A stretch of DNA of 43,320 bases from Candidatus Omnitrophota bacterium. GTDB taxonomy: Bacteria > Omnitrophota > Gorgyraeia > Zapsychrales > Aceulaceae. The notes beneath the pieces are model-generated. The model was not told where the DNA came from. It saw only the letters and a list, made by a program, of their open reading frames with translations, and did not search any database. The position numbers and the translations under genes are program-made. Where the stretch lies: NCBI GenBank assembly GCA_028693815.1, contig JAQUUP010000017.1:1-43320 (forward strand). Direction: 5' to 3'. Position 1 is the first letter of the stretch. Every line of letters starts with the position of its first letter. Below are positions 31,711 through 41,146 of this stretch, piece after piece.

Positions 31711-32931
31711 TTATTTAAAAGAAGCTTTTTTAGGAACAATCACAATACCGGAAGCTGTCACAGCAAATCGCTGACGATCAAGATCAAGATTATAACCGAT
31801 TTCAGTTTTGCTTGGAATCACAACTTCTTTATCAATAATCGCATTTTTTATCTTTGCGTCTTTGCCAACAATAACACCACCCATCAAAATGGAATCATTT
31901 ATTTTTGCTCCATTTTCAACACAAATATTTGGCGACAATACAGATCTTGTAATTTCTGCACCCTTAATAACGCATCCACCGGATATAAAAGAATCAATAA
32001 TAAGACCAGGCTTTGCTCCTTTTTCTCCGGATTTAGAAAGTATTTTGATCGGAGGATATTGCTCATGATACGTTCGAACAGGCCATTTTTTTCTAAATAA
32101 ATCAAAATCTGGGCGATGCTTTAGAAGATCCAAATTAGCCTCATAATAAGAATCACGCGTTCCGATATCACGCCAATAACGCGGCTTTCCGTTTTCATCT
32201 GCAAAATTATAAGCATACACTTTTTTCTTTTCTTTAATCATTTGCGGAATAATATTTTTTCCAAAATCATGCTGAGAATCCCCCCTCTTAGCATCCTGAT
32301 TAAGCTCCTCTAAGAGAACCTCTCGATCAAACAAATAAATTCCCATCGATGCATAAATATGTTTTGGGTCGTCTGGAATTGTTTTTGGATCTTCTGGCTT
32401 TTCTTGAAATCCACAAATACACCCATTGCGATCAACCTCAATGACACCAAAATGAATAGACAATGCTTTTGGCATTTTTACACAACAAACAGTCGCATGC
32501 GCCTTTTTAGTATTATGATGATTTAAAAGGCGTCCATAATCCATTCGATAAATATGATCTCCTGATAAAATCAGAACTTTTTTAGGGTTATAATCTTTAA
32601 TCGCATAAATATTTTGATAAATCGCATCCGCTGTGCCTTGATACCAATCAGACCCAACGCGCTGCTGAGGCGGAATCGCATCAATAAACTCGCCTAACTG
32701 GCTTGAAAAAATATCCCATCCTGTCAGCAAATGCTTCTGAAGTGAAAACGATTTGTACTGCGTCAAAACAAAAATGCGCCGTAAGCCTGAATTGATACAA
32801 TTACTCAACGTAAAATCGATAATACGATAAATGCCCCCAAAGGGAACTGCTGGTTTTGCCCGATCCCTCGTTAGAGGGTCAAGCCTTTCCCCTTTTCCTC
32901 CAGCCAAAATAAAAGTAAGAATGTCTCTCAT
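31711..32931 (-). CDS. glgC: Glucose-1-phosphate adenylyltransferase (ADP-glucose pyrophosphorylase)
   Basis: This is a full-length GlgC (406 residues). It makes ADP-glucose from ATP and glucose 1-phosphate for glycogen synthesis. The N-terminal nucleotide motif is FILAGGKGERLDPLTRDRAKPAVPFGG (seen at residues 7-33). Further landmarks are LSNCINSG, QQRVGSDWYQGTADA, LILSGDHIYRMDYG, GFQEKPEDP and YWRDIGTRDSYYEANLDLL, and a C-terminal left-handed beta-helix with hexapeptide pattern (VCVIKGAEIT-like repeats, about 290-390). The ribosome site AAAGG precedes the ATG. It is the last gene of the minus-strand run from pgk, so glycogen storage is placed with lower glycolysis and peptide uptake, although a 93-bp gap to the previous gene may hold its own promoter. 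Confidence 0.96.
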   Translation of the reverse strand: MRDILTFILAGGKGERLDPLTRDRAKPAVPFGGIYRIIDFTLSNCINSGLRRIFVLTQYKSFSLQKHLLTGWDIFSSQLGEFIDAIPPQQRVGSDWYQGTADAIYQNIYAIKDYNPKKVLILSGDHIYRMDYGRLLNHHNTKKAHATVCCVKMPKALSIHFGVIEVDRNGCICGFQEKPEDPKTIPDDPKHIYASMGIYLFDREVLLEELNQDAKRGDSQHDFGKNIIPQMIKEKKKVYAYNFADENGKPRYWRDIGTRDSYYEANLDLLKHRPDFDLFRKKWPVRTYHEQYPPIKILSKSGEKGAKPGLIIDSFISGGCVIKGAEITRSVLSPNICVENGAKINDSILMGGVIVGKDAKIKNAIIDKEVVIPSKTEIGYNLDLDRQRFAVTASGIVIVPKKASFK

Positions 32932-33024
32932 GAGAAAACCTTTCTATAACAAAATTAAAGTATAACTACATTATTACATTAACTTTTTACAATTACCACT
33001 TAAAACTCAATCAAAGCTTTACAT

Positions 33025-35238
33025 TTATTGCTTTAAGCACTGATCCATTTTTTGTTGTGCTAAACTCGAAGTCGGGTCAGCTTTCAAAGCAATCGCATAA
33101 ACATCTTTTGCAAAATCAATCTGATTTTCTTTCAACAGAAAATCACCTATGGTTAACAACTCGGCGATCTCCTCTGCTGAAAAATCCTTAGCCTTCTTTA
33201 AGATTTTGACGCTCTGTGAAAACCGACCAGTTTCAACATACATCTTAGACAACGTTAAGAAAACTTTGTTGCTTTTCGTCCCTTTTTTAACTAACCATTC
33301 ACAATGCTTTATCGCTTCTTTGAGATTACCGAGATTTTCATATCCTAAAGCCAAATAATAACGAATATCAGAATCTCCAGGCAAAATCATCGCTGCAATA
33401 CGAAAATCTTCAAATGCTTCCTTATATTTCTTCTGCTTTAAATAAATTTTGCCTCGAATAAAATAAGGCTCGCCATAACCGGGAGCAATTAAAAGCGCTT
33501 GCTGTACTTGATTCAGTGCCAGCTCATCAAAATCTAAAATTTCAAGAACGCGCGCCCTTTTAATCTGCTGATAAGGAGACACTCTAACTAGTCCTAACTC
33601 TTGAACATTTGTTTCTGAAAAAGATATACTATTTTTATCTAATCTTAAATTCTTAATAAAATCCTTATTCTCGTCGATGTCTTTCAAAAAAATAACCGCA
33701 TCATAATCTAAATAAACTAAAATCCAATGATCGTCATCATAAATTTCTCTTAAAAGTTTCTTGGGAATTTCGTGAAATGCAGAATTCAAAAAAACTCCAG
33801 TTAAATGATATTTTTTAGCTACAGTATCAAAAAATACCTTATCCCCTTGATCCCATATTTTTTTGTATTCATTAAAAAACTTTGGCCCATAGAGCTCTGT
33901 TCGTCCGTCAATAAAAACCCTGATATCCGGAAAACAATTTCCAATCAAATAAGCGCCAGAATTAAAATCATTGAAGAAATTTCCTTTAATATTGTTTTTA
34001 TTGAGAAAATTGACCGCCTGTGTTGGAAAGTTGCGACCACTAACTCCCCCAAAAGCGCTCTTCATTTCATAATTCTTAAAATCATAATAACGAGCTTCTG
34101 ATGCTTGGTAACCGTAATGAAACATCCAAATAATCAAAACAATTTTAAGGATGATCAATCCAATGTATCGTAAATTTTCTCGATTCTTAAAAACACGAGA
34201 AAGCTGCTCAAAATAAATATTTTTAAAATTCGAAACCGACACCCAAAATGCAATAAAAGAAAAATAAACCATATTTCTTAAAGCACTTGTTGATAGCACC
34301 AAAAAAAATGCCCATAAAATTAAATGAAAGAAATTAACTCTCTTGTAATTAACAACAAAACTAACGAATGAAATCAGAATTAATAACTTATAGTAAATAT
34401 ACTCGAGCGAGAGCAAGGTTGACCATGATAGTGGGCGAGCAAGCTCTTGAATGCTGCCAAAAAATACTTTGGACTCTCCTGTCATCTGAAGCAAAACTTC
34501 AAAAGGATATGTCAGGCCCTTAACAAGCTGCGGGTTAGCAATCGAAACTAAGAATGTGACAAGAAAAATAACTTTTAGAAAATGATACTCTTGATCGTTT
34601 AGTCGGTTTGTGACATTCCAACTCCAAGGAAGTTTTGTACGTCTTTTTATAAATTCAGAACATATGTACATTAAAATAATACCTGGACCAAAAATAAAGA
34701 ATCCATGCGTATTAACCCATAAAATTTGTATCGAGGCAAAGAAAAGAATGCTCCACTTTCTTGAAAGATGAAATTGCAACAAATAAATATAAATCGTGAG
34801 AAACAAAAGACTAAAAATATCCGGACGGATGGTAAATCGGGATTGATAAGACAAACCCACAAGGAGCAATAAAAAAACCGTTGTTAGCTGCCTTTTTCGA
34901 ATGTCCCCTAAGAAAAGCAAAAACATAAACGTAAAACCAATAACCAAAGACTGCATAGAAGAAACACCGTCAAAACCAAAAAGAGAAAACATCGAATAAG
35001 AAACAATTTGGAATAACCATTCGTGATTATTCCATGGCTGACCAAAAACAGTGCAAGAAAAAACATCAACACTTGGAATAAATCCATTTTGAATAATAAA
35101 TTGTCCAGATTTTAAGTGCAGCCACAAGTCAAAGGAACGAATTTCAATATTTGTCAGAAAAACAACGAGGCAGAGCAAAGCGGCAATGCTCAAAAAACCC
35201 AGAATATAATTTATTTTCTTAAAAATCTTTTCTATCAT
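33025..35238 (-). CDS. Polytopic membrane protein with C-terminal TPR repeats (GT-C-like)
   Basis: This protein of about 737 residues has roughly ten or more predicted membrane segments in its first 400 residues. A soluble part follows and the C-terminus has three or more TPR-like units (ARVLEILDFDELALNQVQQA, YFIRGKIYLKQKKYKEAFED, LALGYENLGNLKEAIKHC). The early periplasmic loop with DLWLHLKSGQFI and WNNHEWLFQ is typical of uncharacterised bacterial membrane proteins that resemble GT-C glycosyltransferases; the sugar-transfer role is inference. I start at the ATG at 35238 (MIEKIFKK) because AGGA precedes it and the longer frame would overlap the transporter ATPase gene. It follows the Opp genes with a 16-bp gap, so it is probably in their operon. 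Confidence 0.75.
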   Translation of the reverse strand: MIEKIFKKINYILGFLSIAALLCLVVFLTNIEIRSFDLWLHLKSGQFIIQNGFIPSVDVFSCTVFGQPWNNHEWLFQIVSYSMFSLFGFDGVSSMQSLVIGFTFMFLLFLGDIRKRQLTTVFLLLLVGLSYQSRFTIRPDIFSLLFLTIYIYLLQFHLSRKWSILFFASIQILWVNTHGFFIFGPGIILMYICSEFIKRRTKLPWSWNVTNRLNDQEYHFLKVIFLVTFLVSIANPQLVKGLTYPFEVLLQMTGESKVFFGSIQELARPLSWSTLLSLEYIYYKLLILISFVSFVVNYKRVNFFHLILWAFFLVLSTSALRNMVYFSFIAFWVSVSNFKNIYFEQLSRVFKNRENLRYIGLIILKIVLIIWMFHYGYQASEARYYDFKNYEMKSAFGGVSGRNFPTQAVNFLNKNNIKGNFFNDFNSGAYLIGNCFPDIRVFIDGRTELYGPKFFNEYKKIWDQGDKVFFDTVAKKYHLTGVFLNSAFHEIPKKLLREIYDDDHWILVYLDYDAVIFLKDIDENKDFIKNLRLDKNSISFSETNVQELGLVRVSPYQQIKRARVLEILDFDELALNQVQQALLIAPGYGEPYFIRGKIYLKQKKYKEAFEDFRIAAMILPGDSDIRYYLALGYENLGNLKEAIKHCEWLVKKGTKSNKVFLTLSKMYVETGRFSQSVKILKKAKDFSAEEIAELLTIGDFLLKENQIDFAKDVYAIALKADPTSSLAQQKMDQCLKQ

Positions 35239-35254
35239 ATTTTTCCTAAATTGA

Positions 35255-36118
35255 TTACTCCAAAACAAAATGATCTTTTTGCTTTTCCACAAGGCTCATG
35301 TTCTCATTAAGGAGAATTTCCTTTGTATCATTCTCTACTTTATAATAAATAGCAGCCGACAACAATTGTTTTGTATATAAATGCTGCGGGTTAGAAAAAA
35401 TCTGCTCACAGCTTGCCGACTCAACCACCTTGCCTTTGAACATGACAACAACCCTTGAACAAAGTTTTTTAACAACTTTTAAATTATGCGAGATAAAAAG
35501 ATACGTTAAGTTAAATTCTTTCTGTAATTCTCTTAATAACTCTAATATTTCTTCCTGAACCAAGATATCCAAAGAAGATACTGCCTCATCCAAGATAAGA
35601 AGCTCAGGGTTCGCACCAAGCGCCCTAGCAATCGCAATACGCTGACGCTCCCCGCCGCTAAACTCATGAGGAAAACGCTCCAAAATATCCGCTGGAAGCT
35701 TAACAGCCAAAAGAAGATCTTTGATTCTCTGCTCTTTTTCTTGCGCGTTACGAGATTGATCAAAAATCATAGCTTCCAAAATAATACGGCGCACTGTAAA
35801 GCGGGGATCAAGGCTCGTAAACGGGTCTTGAAAAACCATCTGAACTTTTTTTCGAAATTGATGCATTTGCTTTGAAGAAAACTTGGAAATATCTTGGGTC
35901 TCAAACAAAACCTTGCCTTCATTAAAATCTATTAATTTTGTGGCAATGCGCCCTAGGGTTGTCTTGCCGCATCCAGATTCTCCGACTAGCCCCACGCTCT
36001 CTCCTCTTCTCAAACCAAGGCTAAACCCATCAACAGCCTTGACGCATCTTTTTGGATCAGACAAAAATCCTTTTTGAAGAGGAAAATATTTCTTTATATT
36101 TTGTAGTTCTAGCAACAT
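35255..36118 (-). CDS. oppF: Peptide ABC transporter ATPase, OppF/DppF type
   Basis: This 287-residue ATPase energises a peptide importer. Walker A is GESGCGKTT, the Q-loop MVFQDPFTSLDPRF, the signature FSGGERQRIAIARAL, Walker B LLILDEAVSSLD and the H-loop ISHNL. OppF-type features are the N-terminal YFPLQKGF and the DPKRCVKAVDGFSL segment. The C-terminus is slightly short and ends in a charged tail. I chose the ATG at 36118 rather than a longer frame that overlaps the preceding ATPase gene; MLLELQNIKKYFP is the usual beginning. The start lies five bases after the stop of the partner ATPase, so the two are coupled. Confidence 0.9.
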   Translation of the reverse strand: MLLELQNIKKYFPLQKGFLSDPKRCVKAVDGFSLGLRRGESVGLVGESGCGKTTLGRIATKLIDFNEGKVLFETQDISKFSSKQMHQFRKKVQMVFQDPFTSLDPRFTVRRIILEAMIFDQSRNAQEKEQRIKDLLLAVKLPADILERFPHEFSGGERQRIAIARALGANPELLILDEAVSSLDILVQEEILELLRELQKEFNLTYLFISHNLKVVKKLCSRVVVMFKGKVVESASCEQIFSNPQHLYTKQLLSAAIYYKVENDTKEILLNENMSLVEKQKDHFVLE

Positions 36119-36123
36119 TATTT

Positions 36124-36900
36124 TTAAGCCAATTCCATTAATTTTTTTGTAAAATCTTGCTGGGGGCAATCAAAAACATCAGAGACACAACCCGACTCAA
36201 TAATGCACCCTTGATCTAAAACAAAAACGCGCTCTGCCAAAAAACGTACAACCCCTAAATCATGTGTAATCAAAAGCATGGAAATGTTTAGTTCATTTTT
36301 TATTTTCTTAAAAAGAGACAGAATTCTTGCCTGTATTGTTACATCCAAATTGCTTGTTGGTTCGTCGGCAATAATCAATTCTGGGTTTCCAGCAATTGCT
36401 TGCGCAATCATCGCACGCTGGCGAAGACCTCCGCTTAATTGATGAGGGTAGTACGAAGCCACTCGCTTCGGGTCAGGAACTTCAACAAGATCCAAAAGCT
36501 CAAAAACTTTTTCTCGGATTTGTCTTTGATTTAAACGCGTATGAAATTGCAGCACCTCTGCAATTTGATTTCCAATACGAAACACTGGATTAAACGCGCT
36601 TAATGGTTCTTGAAAAACCATGGCAATCTTTTTTCCGCGCATTTTTTGCATCTGCTTTTCTCTACATTCCAACAAATCTTTGCCATCAAAGAAAATCTTT
36701 CCTGACGTAATCTGCATCGCAGGCGACAAAAGCTGTAGAATGGCAAGCCCAATCGTTGTTTTTCCACCTCCAGAACCTCCGACCAAGGCAACAGTTTCGA
36801 GAGCATTGACATCTAGGCTAAGATTGCTGACAAGCGATCTTTTTTCGTCTTGTCCCTTAATATCAATTGATAAATTTTCTATTCTTAAAAGTTCACTCAT
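36124..36900 (-). CDS. oppD: Peptide ABC transporter ATPase, OppD/DppD type (short C-terminus)
   Basis: This 258-residue ATPase has Walker A GGSGGGKTT, Q-loop MVFQEPLSAFNPV, signature LSGGLRQRAMIAQAI, Walker B LIIADEPTSNLD and H-loop ITHDLG. Typical OppD proteins have about 320-340 residues; this one ends at TKKLMELA and lacks the C-terminal oligopeptide-transporter extension with its iron-sulphur cysteines. The nucleotide-binding core is complete, so it is probably functional. It lies between the permease and the second ATPase with small gaps. The final stop is shared-context with the next start (gap of five bases). Confidence 0.92.
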   Translation of the reverse strand: MSELLRIENLSIDIKGQDEKRSLVSNLSLDVNALETVALVGGSGGGKTTIGLAILQLLSPAMQITSGKIFFDGKDLLECREKQMQKMRGKKIAMVFQEPLSAFNPVFRIGNQIAEVLQFHTRLNQRQIREKVFELLDLVEVPDPKRVASYYPHQLSGGLRQRAMIAQAIAGNPELIIADEPTSNLDVTIQARILSLFKKIKNELNISMLLITHDLGVVRFLAERVFVLDQGCIIESGCVSDVFDCPQQDFTKKLMELA

Positions 36901-36908
36901 CTTGTCAT

Positions 36909-38006
36909 CTAGCCTTCCATCTTAAACGTTGGATCCAGCGCATCTCTTAGAGCATCACCAATAATATTAAAACAAATCACTGTTAAGAAAATAAAAAATC
37001 CCGGCAATAAAATCCAAGGAGCAAATCTGATTTGGATAATCCCCATAGCCTCGGACAAAAGATTGCCCCAGCTTGCATAAGGATCCTGAATGCCTAACCC
37101 TAAGAGACTTAGCGCACTCTCCCCGATAATATATCCTGGAATCGAAAGCATAATCGCTACAATCGAATACGACACCGTGTGAGGCAAAATATGATTTAGA
37201 ATAATCTTGATATCCGACAGACCTGCTACCTTTGCGGCTAAAACATATTCTCTTTGCTTAAGAGAAATCGCCATCCCACGAATAACACGCGCCAAAGAAG
37301 CCCACCCAATAAAAGAAAAAATCACCACAATTAAAATGTAAACCTGTAAAGAATTAAGATTCGGCGGAAAAGCTGCTCGCAAAGCCAGCATTAAATAAAA
37401 CCCAGGAATCATCATAACCATTTCACACATCCGCATGATCAAATTATCAATTTTTCCGCCATAATATCCAGAAATGCCGCCAATCAAAAGGCCAAAGAAA
37501 AATGAAATCGCAACACCGATAATACCGATCGACAGCGAGATCCGTCCGCCCCACAACAATCTCGAAAAAAGATCTCTCCCCCTAGAATCTGCGCCCCAAA
37601 GATGAAGCCGTCCAGGACTCTTGACGCCGAAAAAATGATAGCGCGACGGGATCATTCCTAAAATCTTATATTGATCTCCTTTGACGAGAAACTGAATTGG
37701 AAAACTTTGAGAAACATCTTCGCTGTAAACCCGTTTATGAAATTGATCAAAAGACAATGTCATCTGATTAACATACGGCCAAGTTAGTCTCCCTTGATTG
37801 CTAACAACATGAATTTTCATCGGTGGACAGTACGAATAATTTCGATCTTCATTATCATATGAATAAGGTGACAAAAATCCAGCAAAAGCAGCTGAAAAAT
37901 ACAACAAGATTAAAATGCCAACGCAAACCATGGCCAAGCGATTTCGTCGAAACATCGCCATCGCGGATTGAAACTGGCTTAAACTTTTTTTATCTTGCTT
38001 AATCAT
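36909..38006 (-). CDS. oppC: Peptide ABC transporter permease, OppC/DppC type, with long periplasmic insertion
   Basis: This 365-residue permease has an N-terminal membrane helix (AMVCVGILILLYFSAAF), a long extracytoplasmic stretch of about 100 residues (YSYCPPMKIHVV to PGRLHLWG), then the BPD-transporter domain. The domain has GADSRGRDLFSRLLWG and the EAA-type coupling loop EYVLAAKVAGLSDIKIILNHILP, and the end is DALRDALDP. The insertion is larger than in E. coli OppC and may contact the binding protein. ATG at 38006 is chosen over a TTG two codons earlier because AGG is well placed. It is followed by the two ATPases, so the transporter is complete. Confidence 0.93.
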   Translation of the reverse strand: MIKQDKKSLSQFQSAMAMFRRNRLAMVCVGILILLYFSAAFAGFLSPYSYDNEDRNYSYCPPMKIHVVSNQGRLTWPYVNQMTLSFDQFHKRVYSEDVSQSFPIQFLVKGDQYKILGMIPSRYHFFGVKSPGRLHLWGADSRGRDLFSRLLWGGRISLSIGIIGVAISFFFGLLIGGISGYYGGKIDNLIMRMCEMVMMIPGFYLMLALRAAFPPNLNSLQVYILIVVIFSFIGWASLARVIRGMAISLKQREYVLAAKVAGLSDIKIILNHILPHTVSYSIVAIMLSIPGYIIGESALSLLGLGIQDPYASWGNLLSEAMGIIQIRFAPWILLPGFFIFLTVICFNIIGDALRDALDPTFKMEG

Positions 38007-38045
38007 ATACAACCTATTAATAAAGATTTAATCTAAAATACTCGT

Positions 38046-39017
38046 CTAGGAATCAGTATAACGAATCCTCGGGTCAACCCATGCGAGCATAATATCTGCC
38101 AAAAGATTTCCTAAAAATAGCAAAACTCCGCCCATCAACATACTAGCCATCACCAAATATAAATCTTTCGCTCGAACAGCCGTGAGCATCACGGACCCAA
38201 TGCCAGGCCAGCTGCAAATAATTTCGATTAATGCCGCACCACTTAAAAGTCCTGACAAATGATATCCTAAGATTGTAATCAACGGATTAATCGCATTGCG
38301 CAGCGCGTGCTTATAGATAACACGACTTTCTGGCAGGCCTTTGGCTCGGGCCGCCAAAATATATTGCTGTCGCAAAACCTCCAAAAGATTGCCCCGCATA
38401 ATTCTCTGCAAACTTGCAATCGCGCCAATCGAAATAACAACCGTCGGAATAACCAGATGACGGCCAACATCTAGGAGTTTTCCCAAAAGACTCATTTGAT
38501 CAAAGTCTGCACTTTGCATTCCTCCCAAAGGAAGACCACCAAACTTTGAAGCAAAATACAGAAGAATAATCGCCAAGAAAAAACTCGGCACAGATAAACT
38601 AATAAAAGAAATGATCGATAAAAATTTATCAATAAACCGATTGCGATTAACAGCCATCACAATCCCCAAAGGAATCGCGATCAACCATGTGGCAAGCATC
38701 GCGCTGAGCGATAAAATGAAAGTATTAAAAAGTCGGCTTGAAATAATTTGAGAAACCGGAGCATTATAATAAAATGAATAGCCCAAATTAAAATGCAAAA
38801 GATTCTTAAGCCAATGCCAATACTGCTGAAACAACGACTTGTCGAGATAAAACAATTTCTCGTAATGAGCAATTGTCTGCGGCGATACTTGAGGGTCTAG
38901 CTTTAAGGTGTCAAAAAAATTGCCAGGAGTAATCTGAATCAAAAAGAATGTCAAAAGAGAAATGCCGAATAACAACGGAATCGAAATCAAAATTCTTTTT
39001 AAAATATATTTGAGCAT
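38046..39017 (-). CDS. oppB: Peptide ABC transporter permease, OppB/DppB type
   Basis: This 323-residue permease has six predicted membrane helices. Family landmarks are the N-terminal LLFGISLLTFFLIQITPGNF, the EAA loop QYILAARAKGLPESRVIYKHALRN and the C-terminal DPRIRYTDS. It forms the membrane channel with OppC. Its ATG overlaps the stop of the binding-protein gene by one base (TAATG), so translation is coupled. The order binding protein, B, C, D, F is the standard opp/dpp order. Confidence 0.95.
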   Translation of the reverse strand: MLKYILKRILISIPLLFGISLLTFFLIQITPGNFFDTLKLDPQVSPQTIAHYEKLFYLDKSLFQQYWHWLKNLLHFNLGYSFYYNAPVSQIISSRLFNTFILSLSAMLATWLIAIPLGIVMAVNRNRFIDKFLSIISFISLSVPSFFLAIILLYFASKFGGLPLGGMQSADFDQMSLLGKLLDVGRHLVIPTVVISIGAIASLQRIMRGNLLEVLRQQYILAARAKGLPESRVIYKHALRNAINPLITILGYHLSGLLSGAALIEIICSWPGIGSVMLTAVRAKDLYLVMASMLMGGVLLFLGNLLADIMLAWVDPRIRYTDS

Positions 39018-40786
39018 TATCGATATTTTTTCTTTATATAAAGTTCTTCTAAATTATGAAAGACACCACCATAGACGGTTGGGTTTAGATTCTCAAACTT
39101 ATTTCGCACCGCTGATATCCCTGCCCCTAAAACTGTATAAATCAAAGGAAGCTCTCTTGAAACAATCATCTGCCATTCATCGTACAAAGGCTTTCGGGCT
39201 TTATCGTCTAGCTCTTGGACCGCTAAATTAAAGATTTCATCCACCCGAGCTTCCCATTGCGTTTGAGGCTGCTCTTGTCCTGGATTCCAAAAATGAAGCT
39301 GGCCGTTGGAAACCCAGACATTTTTTCCAAAATGAGGTTCAATGCCGCCAGTCAATCCAATTAAAATCGCATCCCAATCATAAGCCCCAATTAATTTTGC
39401 GACTAAATTATTAAATTCCAAACCTAAAAAATTAACTTTTAAGCCAATCTTTTCTAAATCATGACGGATAATTGCTGCAATCTGAAGCCGTTCAGCAGAA
39501 TTGGAGCTCGTAAATAAATTAAATTCCACCTTATTGCCGTCTTTGTCCTCGCGGATTCCATCTTTATTTCGATCAACAAATCCGGCATCAGCTAAAATTT
39601 GTTTTGCCTTTTCTAAATCATAATCATATTTTAAAACATTCGGATTATAAAATATGCCCGCGCTTGGATTCATGGCCGAATATTGAGGATATCCAAGATC
39701 ATTCATAACAATTTGAACAATGCGTTTTTTATCAATGGCGTGCGCAACCGCTTTTCGAAATTCTAAATTTTGAAACCAGGACAATTTAATGGGATCAACA
39801 AAAGGCTTATTCGTTTTTGGATTAACTCTTGGATTCTGATTAAAAACAATAAAGTTGCTTCCAAAGGTCGCTCCCAGATCATAAACAGTAAAATTCTTTT
39901 CCTTTTCCAAGGGCTTTAAAAGCGGATAATCCGTTCCCCTAACGTCGCAAGAATCTGTTTCACCCTCTAAGAATTTTAAAAGGGCAACATCTTGATTTTG
40001 AACAATAAGATAAATGATTCTCTGAATAAATGGTAAGCGCTCACCCTCGCTAGATTTGCCCCAATAAAGAGGATTGGCTTTTAAAACAACGCGCTGACCC
40101 GGCTGATAAAGGCTTAACAGATACGGCCCTGTGCCAATAATTTGATCAACAGGCGTGTCAATGCCCCAGGTAAAACTAAACGTTTTGTCGTCTACAGCAC
40201 TTTTAAGTGCGTGCTTAGGCATAATGCTTGTGCCCATTGAACGCAAAAATGGAGCAAAGCGCATCGGCAAAGTAAATTGAACAACATGATCAGAAATTCT
40301 TTTAACTTCAAATTTCTTACCATCAATCGTAAAAATATCACGCGACGATGTTGGAATCTCATCATTATAAATCAGTTCATTAAATGTAAAAACAACATCG
40401 TCGGCAGAAAAAGGAACCCCGTCAGACCACAGAACATCCTCCCGAAGATAAAAAGTCCAAACCAAACCATTGTCGCTGACCTGCCAACTCTTTGCCAAGC
40501 TTGGCAAAACCTCTAATGTTGCCCCGTCTGTTTTGGTGAGCCCTTCAAAAAGATAACCAATCACAGCCGATGTCGAGTTTTCTTTTGCGACAACCGGATT
40601 AAAACTTCGAGGGTCAGAAGTCGTCGTAAAAACAAGCTGCCCTCCGTATTTGTCAGAAACAGTGTCTTGCGCCAAAGCAACTTGAACTGAACATAAAAAA
40701 ACTACTAATGATATTAGTAGTTTTTTTATTACTGTTGTTCTAATAAAAATATTCTTATTTCTGTGTTTCACTTGGTGGTACCGCAT
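39017..40786 (-). CDS. oppA: Extracellular solute-binding protein family 5 (peptide-binding, OppA/DppA type)
   Basis: This periplasmic protein would deliver peptides to the adjacent permeases. A signal peptide core (KKLLISLVVFLCSVQVALAQ) precedes the family-5 fold, with PSLAKSWQVSDNGLVWTFYL, LWSDGVPFSADDVVFTFNEL, GTGPYLL, FRKAVAHAIDKKRI and YNPNVLKYDYDLEKAKQILADAGF. It has about 589 residues from the ATG at 40786, which I prefer because it gives a basic n-region; this start overlaps secG by 32 bases and has only a weak ribosome site. A longer frame (from 40858) is unlikely. Codons for the signal core lie in a perfect inverted repeat that also looks like a terminator. Start uncertain, family sure. 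The ligand is not readable. Confidence 0.88.
   Translation of the reverse strand: MRYHQVKHRNKNIFIRTTVIKKLLISLVVFLCSVQVALAQDTVSDKYGGQLVFTTTSDPRSFNPVVAKENSTSAVIGYLFEGLTKTDGATLEVLPSLAKSWQVSDNGLVWTFYLREDVLWSDGVPFSADDVVFTFNELIYNDEIPTSSRDIFTIDGKKFEVKRISDHVVQFTLPMRFAPFLRSMGTSIMPKHALKSAVDDKTFSFTWGIDTPVDQIIGTGPYLLSLYQPGQRVVLKANPLYWGKSSEGERLPFIQRIIYLIVQNQDVALLKFLEGETDSCDVRGTDYPLLKPLEKEKNFTVYDLGATFGSNFIVFNQNPRVNPKTNKPFVDPIKLSWFQNLEFRKAVAHAIDKKRIVQIVMNDLGYPQYSAMNPSAGIFYNPNVLKYDYDLEKAKQILADAGFVDRNKDGIREDKDGNKVEFNLFTSSNSAERLQIAAIIRHDLEKIGLKVNFLGLEFNNLVAKLIGAYDWDAILIGLTGGIEPHFGKNVWVSNGQLHFWNPGQEQPQTQWEARVDEIFNLAVQELDDKARKPLYDEWQMIVSRELPLIYTVLGAGISAVRNKFENLNPTVYGGVFHNLEELYIKKKYR
40695..40727 (-). terminator. 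Perfect 15-bp hairpin after secG, within the signal-peptide codons of the next gene
   Basis: The arms 40695-40709 and 40713-40727 match perfectly around a 3-base loop. On the minus strand the hairpin ends in a run of T residues. It lies 28 bp after the secG stop and codes for part of the binding protein's signal peptide. Confidence 0.65.
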
Positions 40787-41123
40787 TTTCTGCGTTTGTA
40801 TTAATCTCGATTCTTTGCACGTTTTCAGAAGCTTCATCAAAAAGCTTGTCTGGGTCAAACTCTTCTTGAACCTTGCCTGCGTTCATTAAAAGCGATTTAT
40901 CTTTTTGCGCGGACAAGAAAGCAAGACTCAACGAAGTCACCAAGAAAATAATTGCTAAAACCGTTGTCGCTCTGATTAAAACGCTATTTGTTTGAGCCCC
41001 AAACATTGATTCAGCCGCTGCAAAACCATCCGTCAGGCCTCCTCCTCGCCCTGATTGCATCAAAACAACAACCGCCAGCAAAATGCACGTCAACACGTGA
41101 ACAATAATAAGAAATGTAAACAT
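40755..41123 (-). CDS. secG: Protein translocase subunit SecG
   Basis: This 122-residue SecG is a small membrane subunit that helps SecYEG-SecA export proteins. It has two membrane helices (FLIIVHVLTCILLAVVVLMQ, and VLAIIFLVTSLSLAFLSA at about 54-71) separated by the glycine-rich loop SGRGGGLTDGFA, the family hallmark. The C-terminal 50 residues are an acidic, low-complexity extension, longer than in E. coli. AAAGGGGAGT precedes the ATG. It lies 23 bp after tpiA, the common pgk-tpiA-secG arrangement, and runs into the peptide-transporter genes. Confidence 0.95.
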   Translation of the reverse strand: MFTFLIIVHVLTCILLAVVVLMQSGRGGGLTDGFAAAESMFGAQTNSVLIRATTVLAIIFLVTSLSLAFLSAQKDKSLLMNAGKVQEEFDPDKLFDEASENVQRIEINTNAENAVPPSETQK

Positions 41124-41146
41124 ATGACTCCCCTTTTATTTAATAA

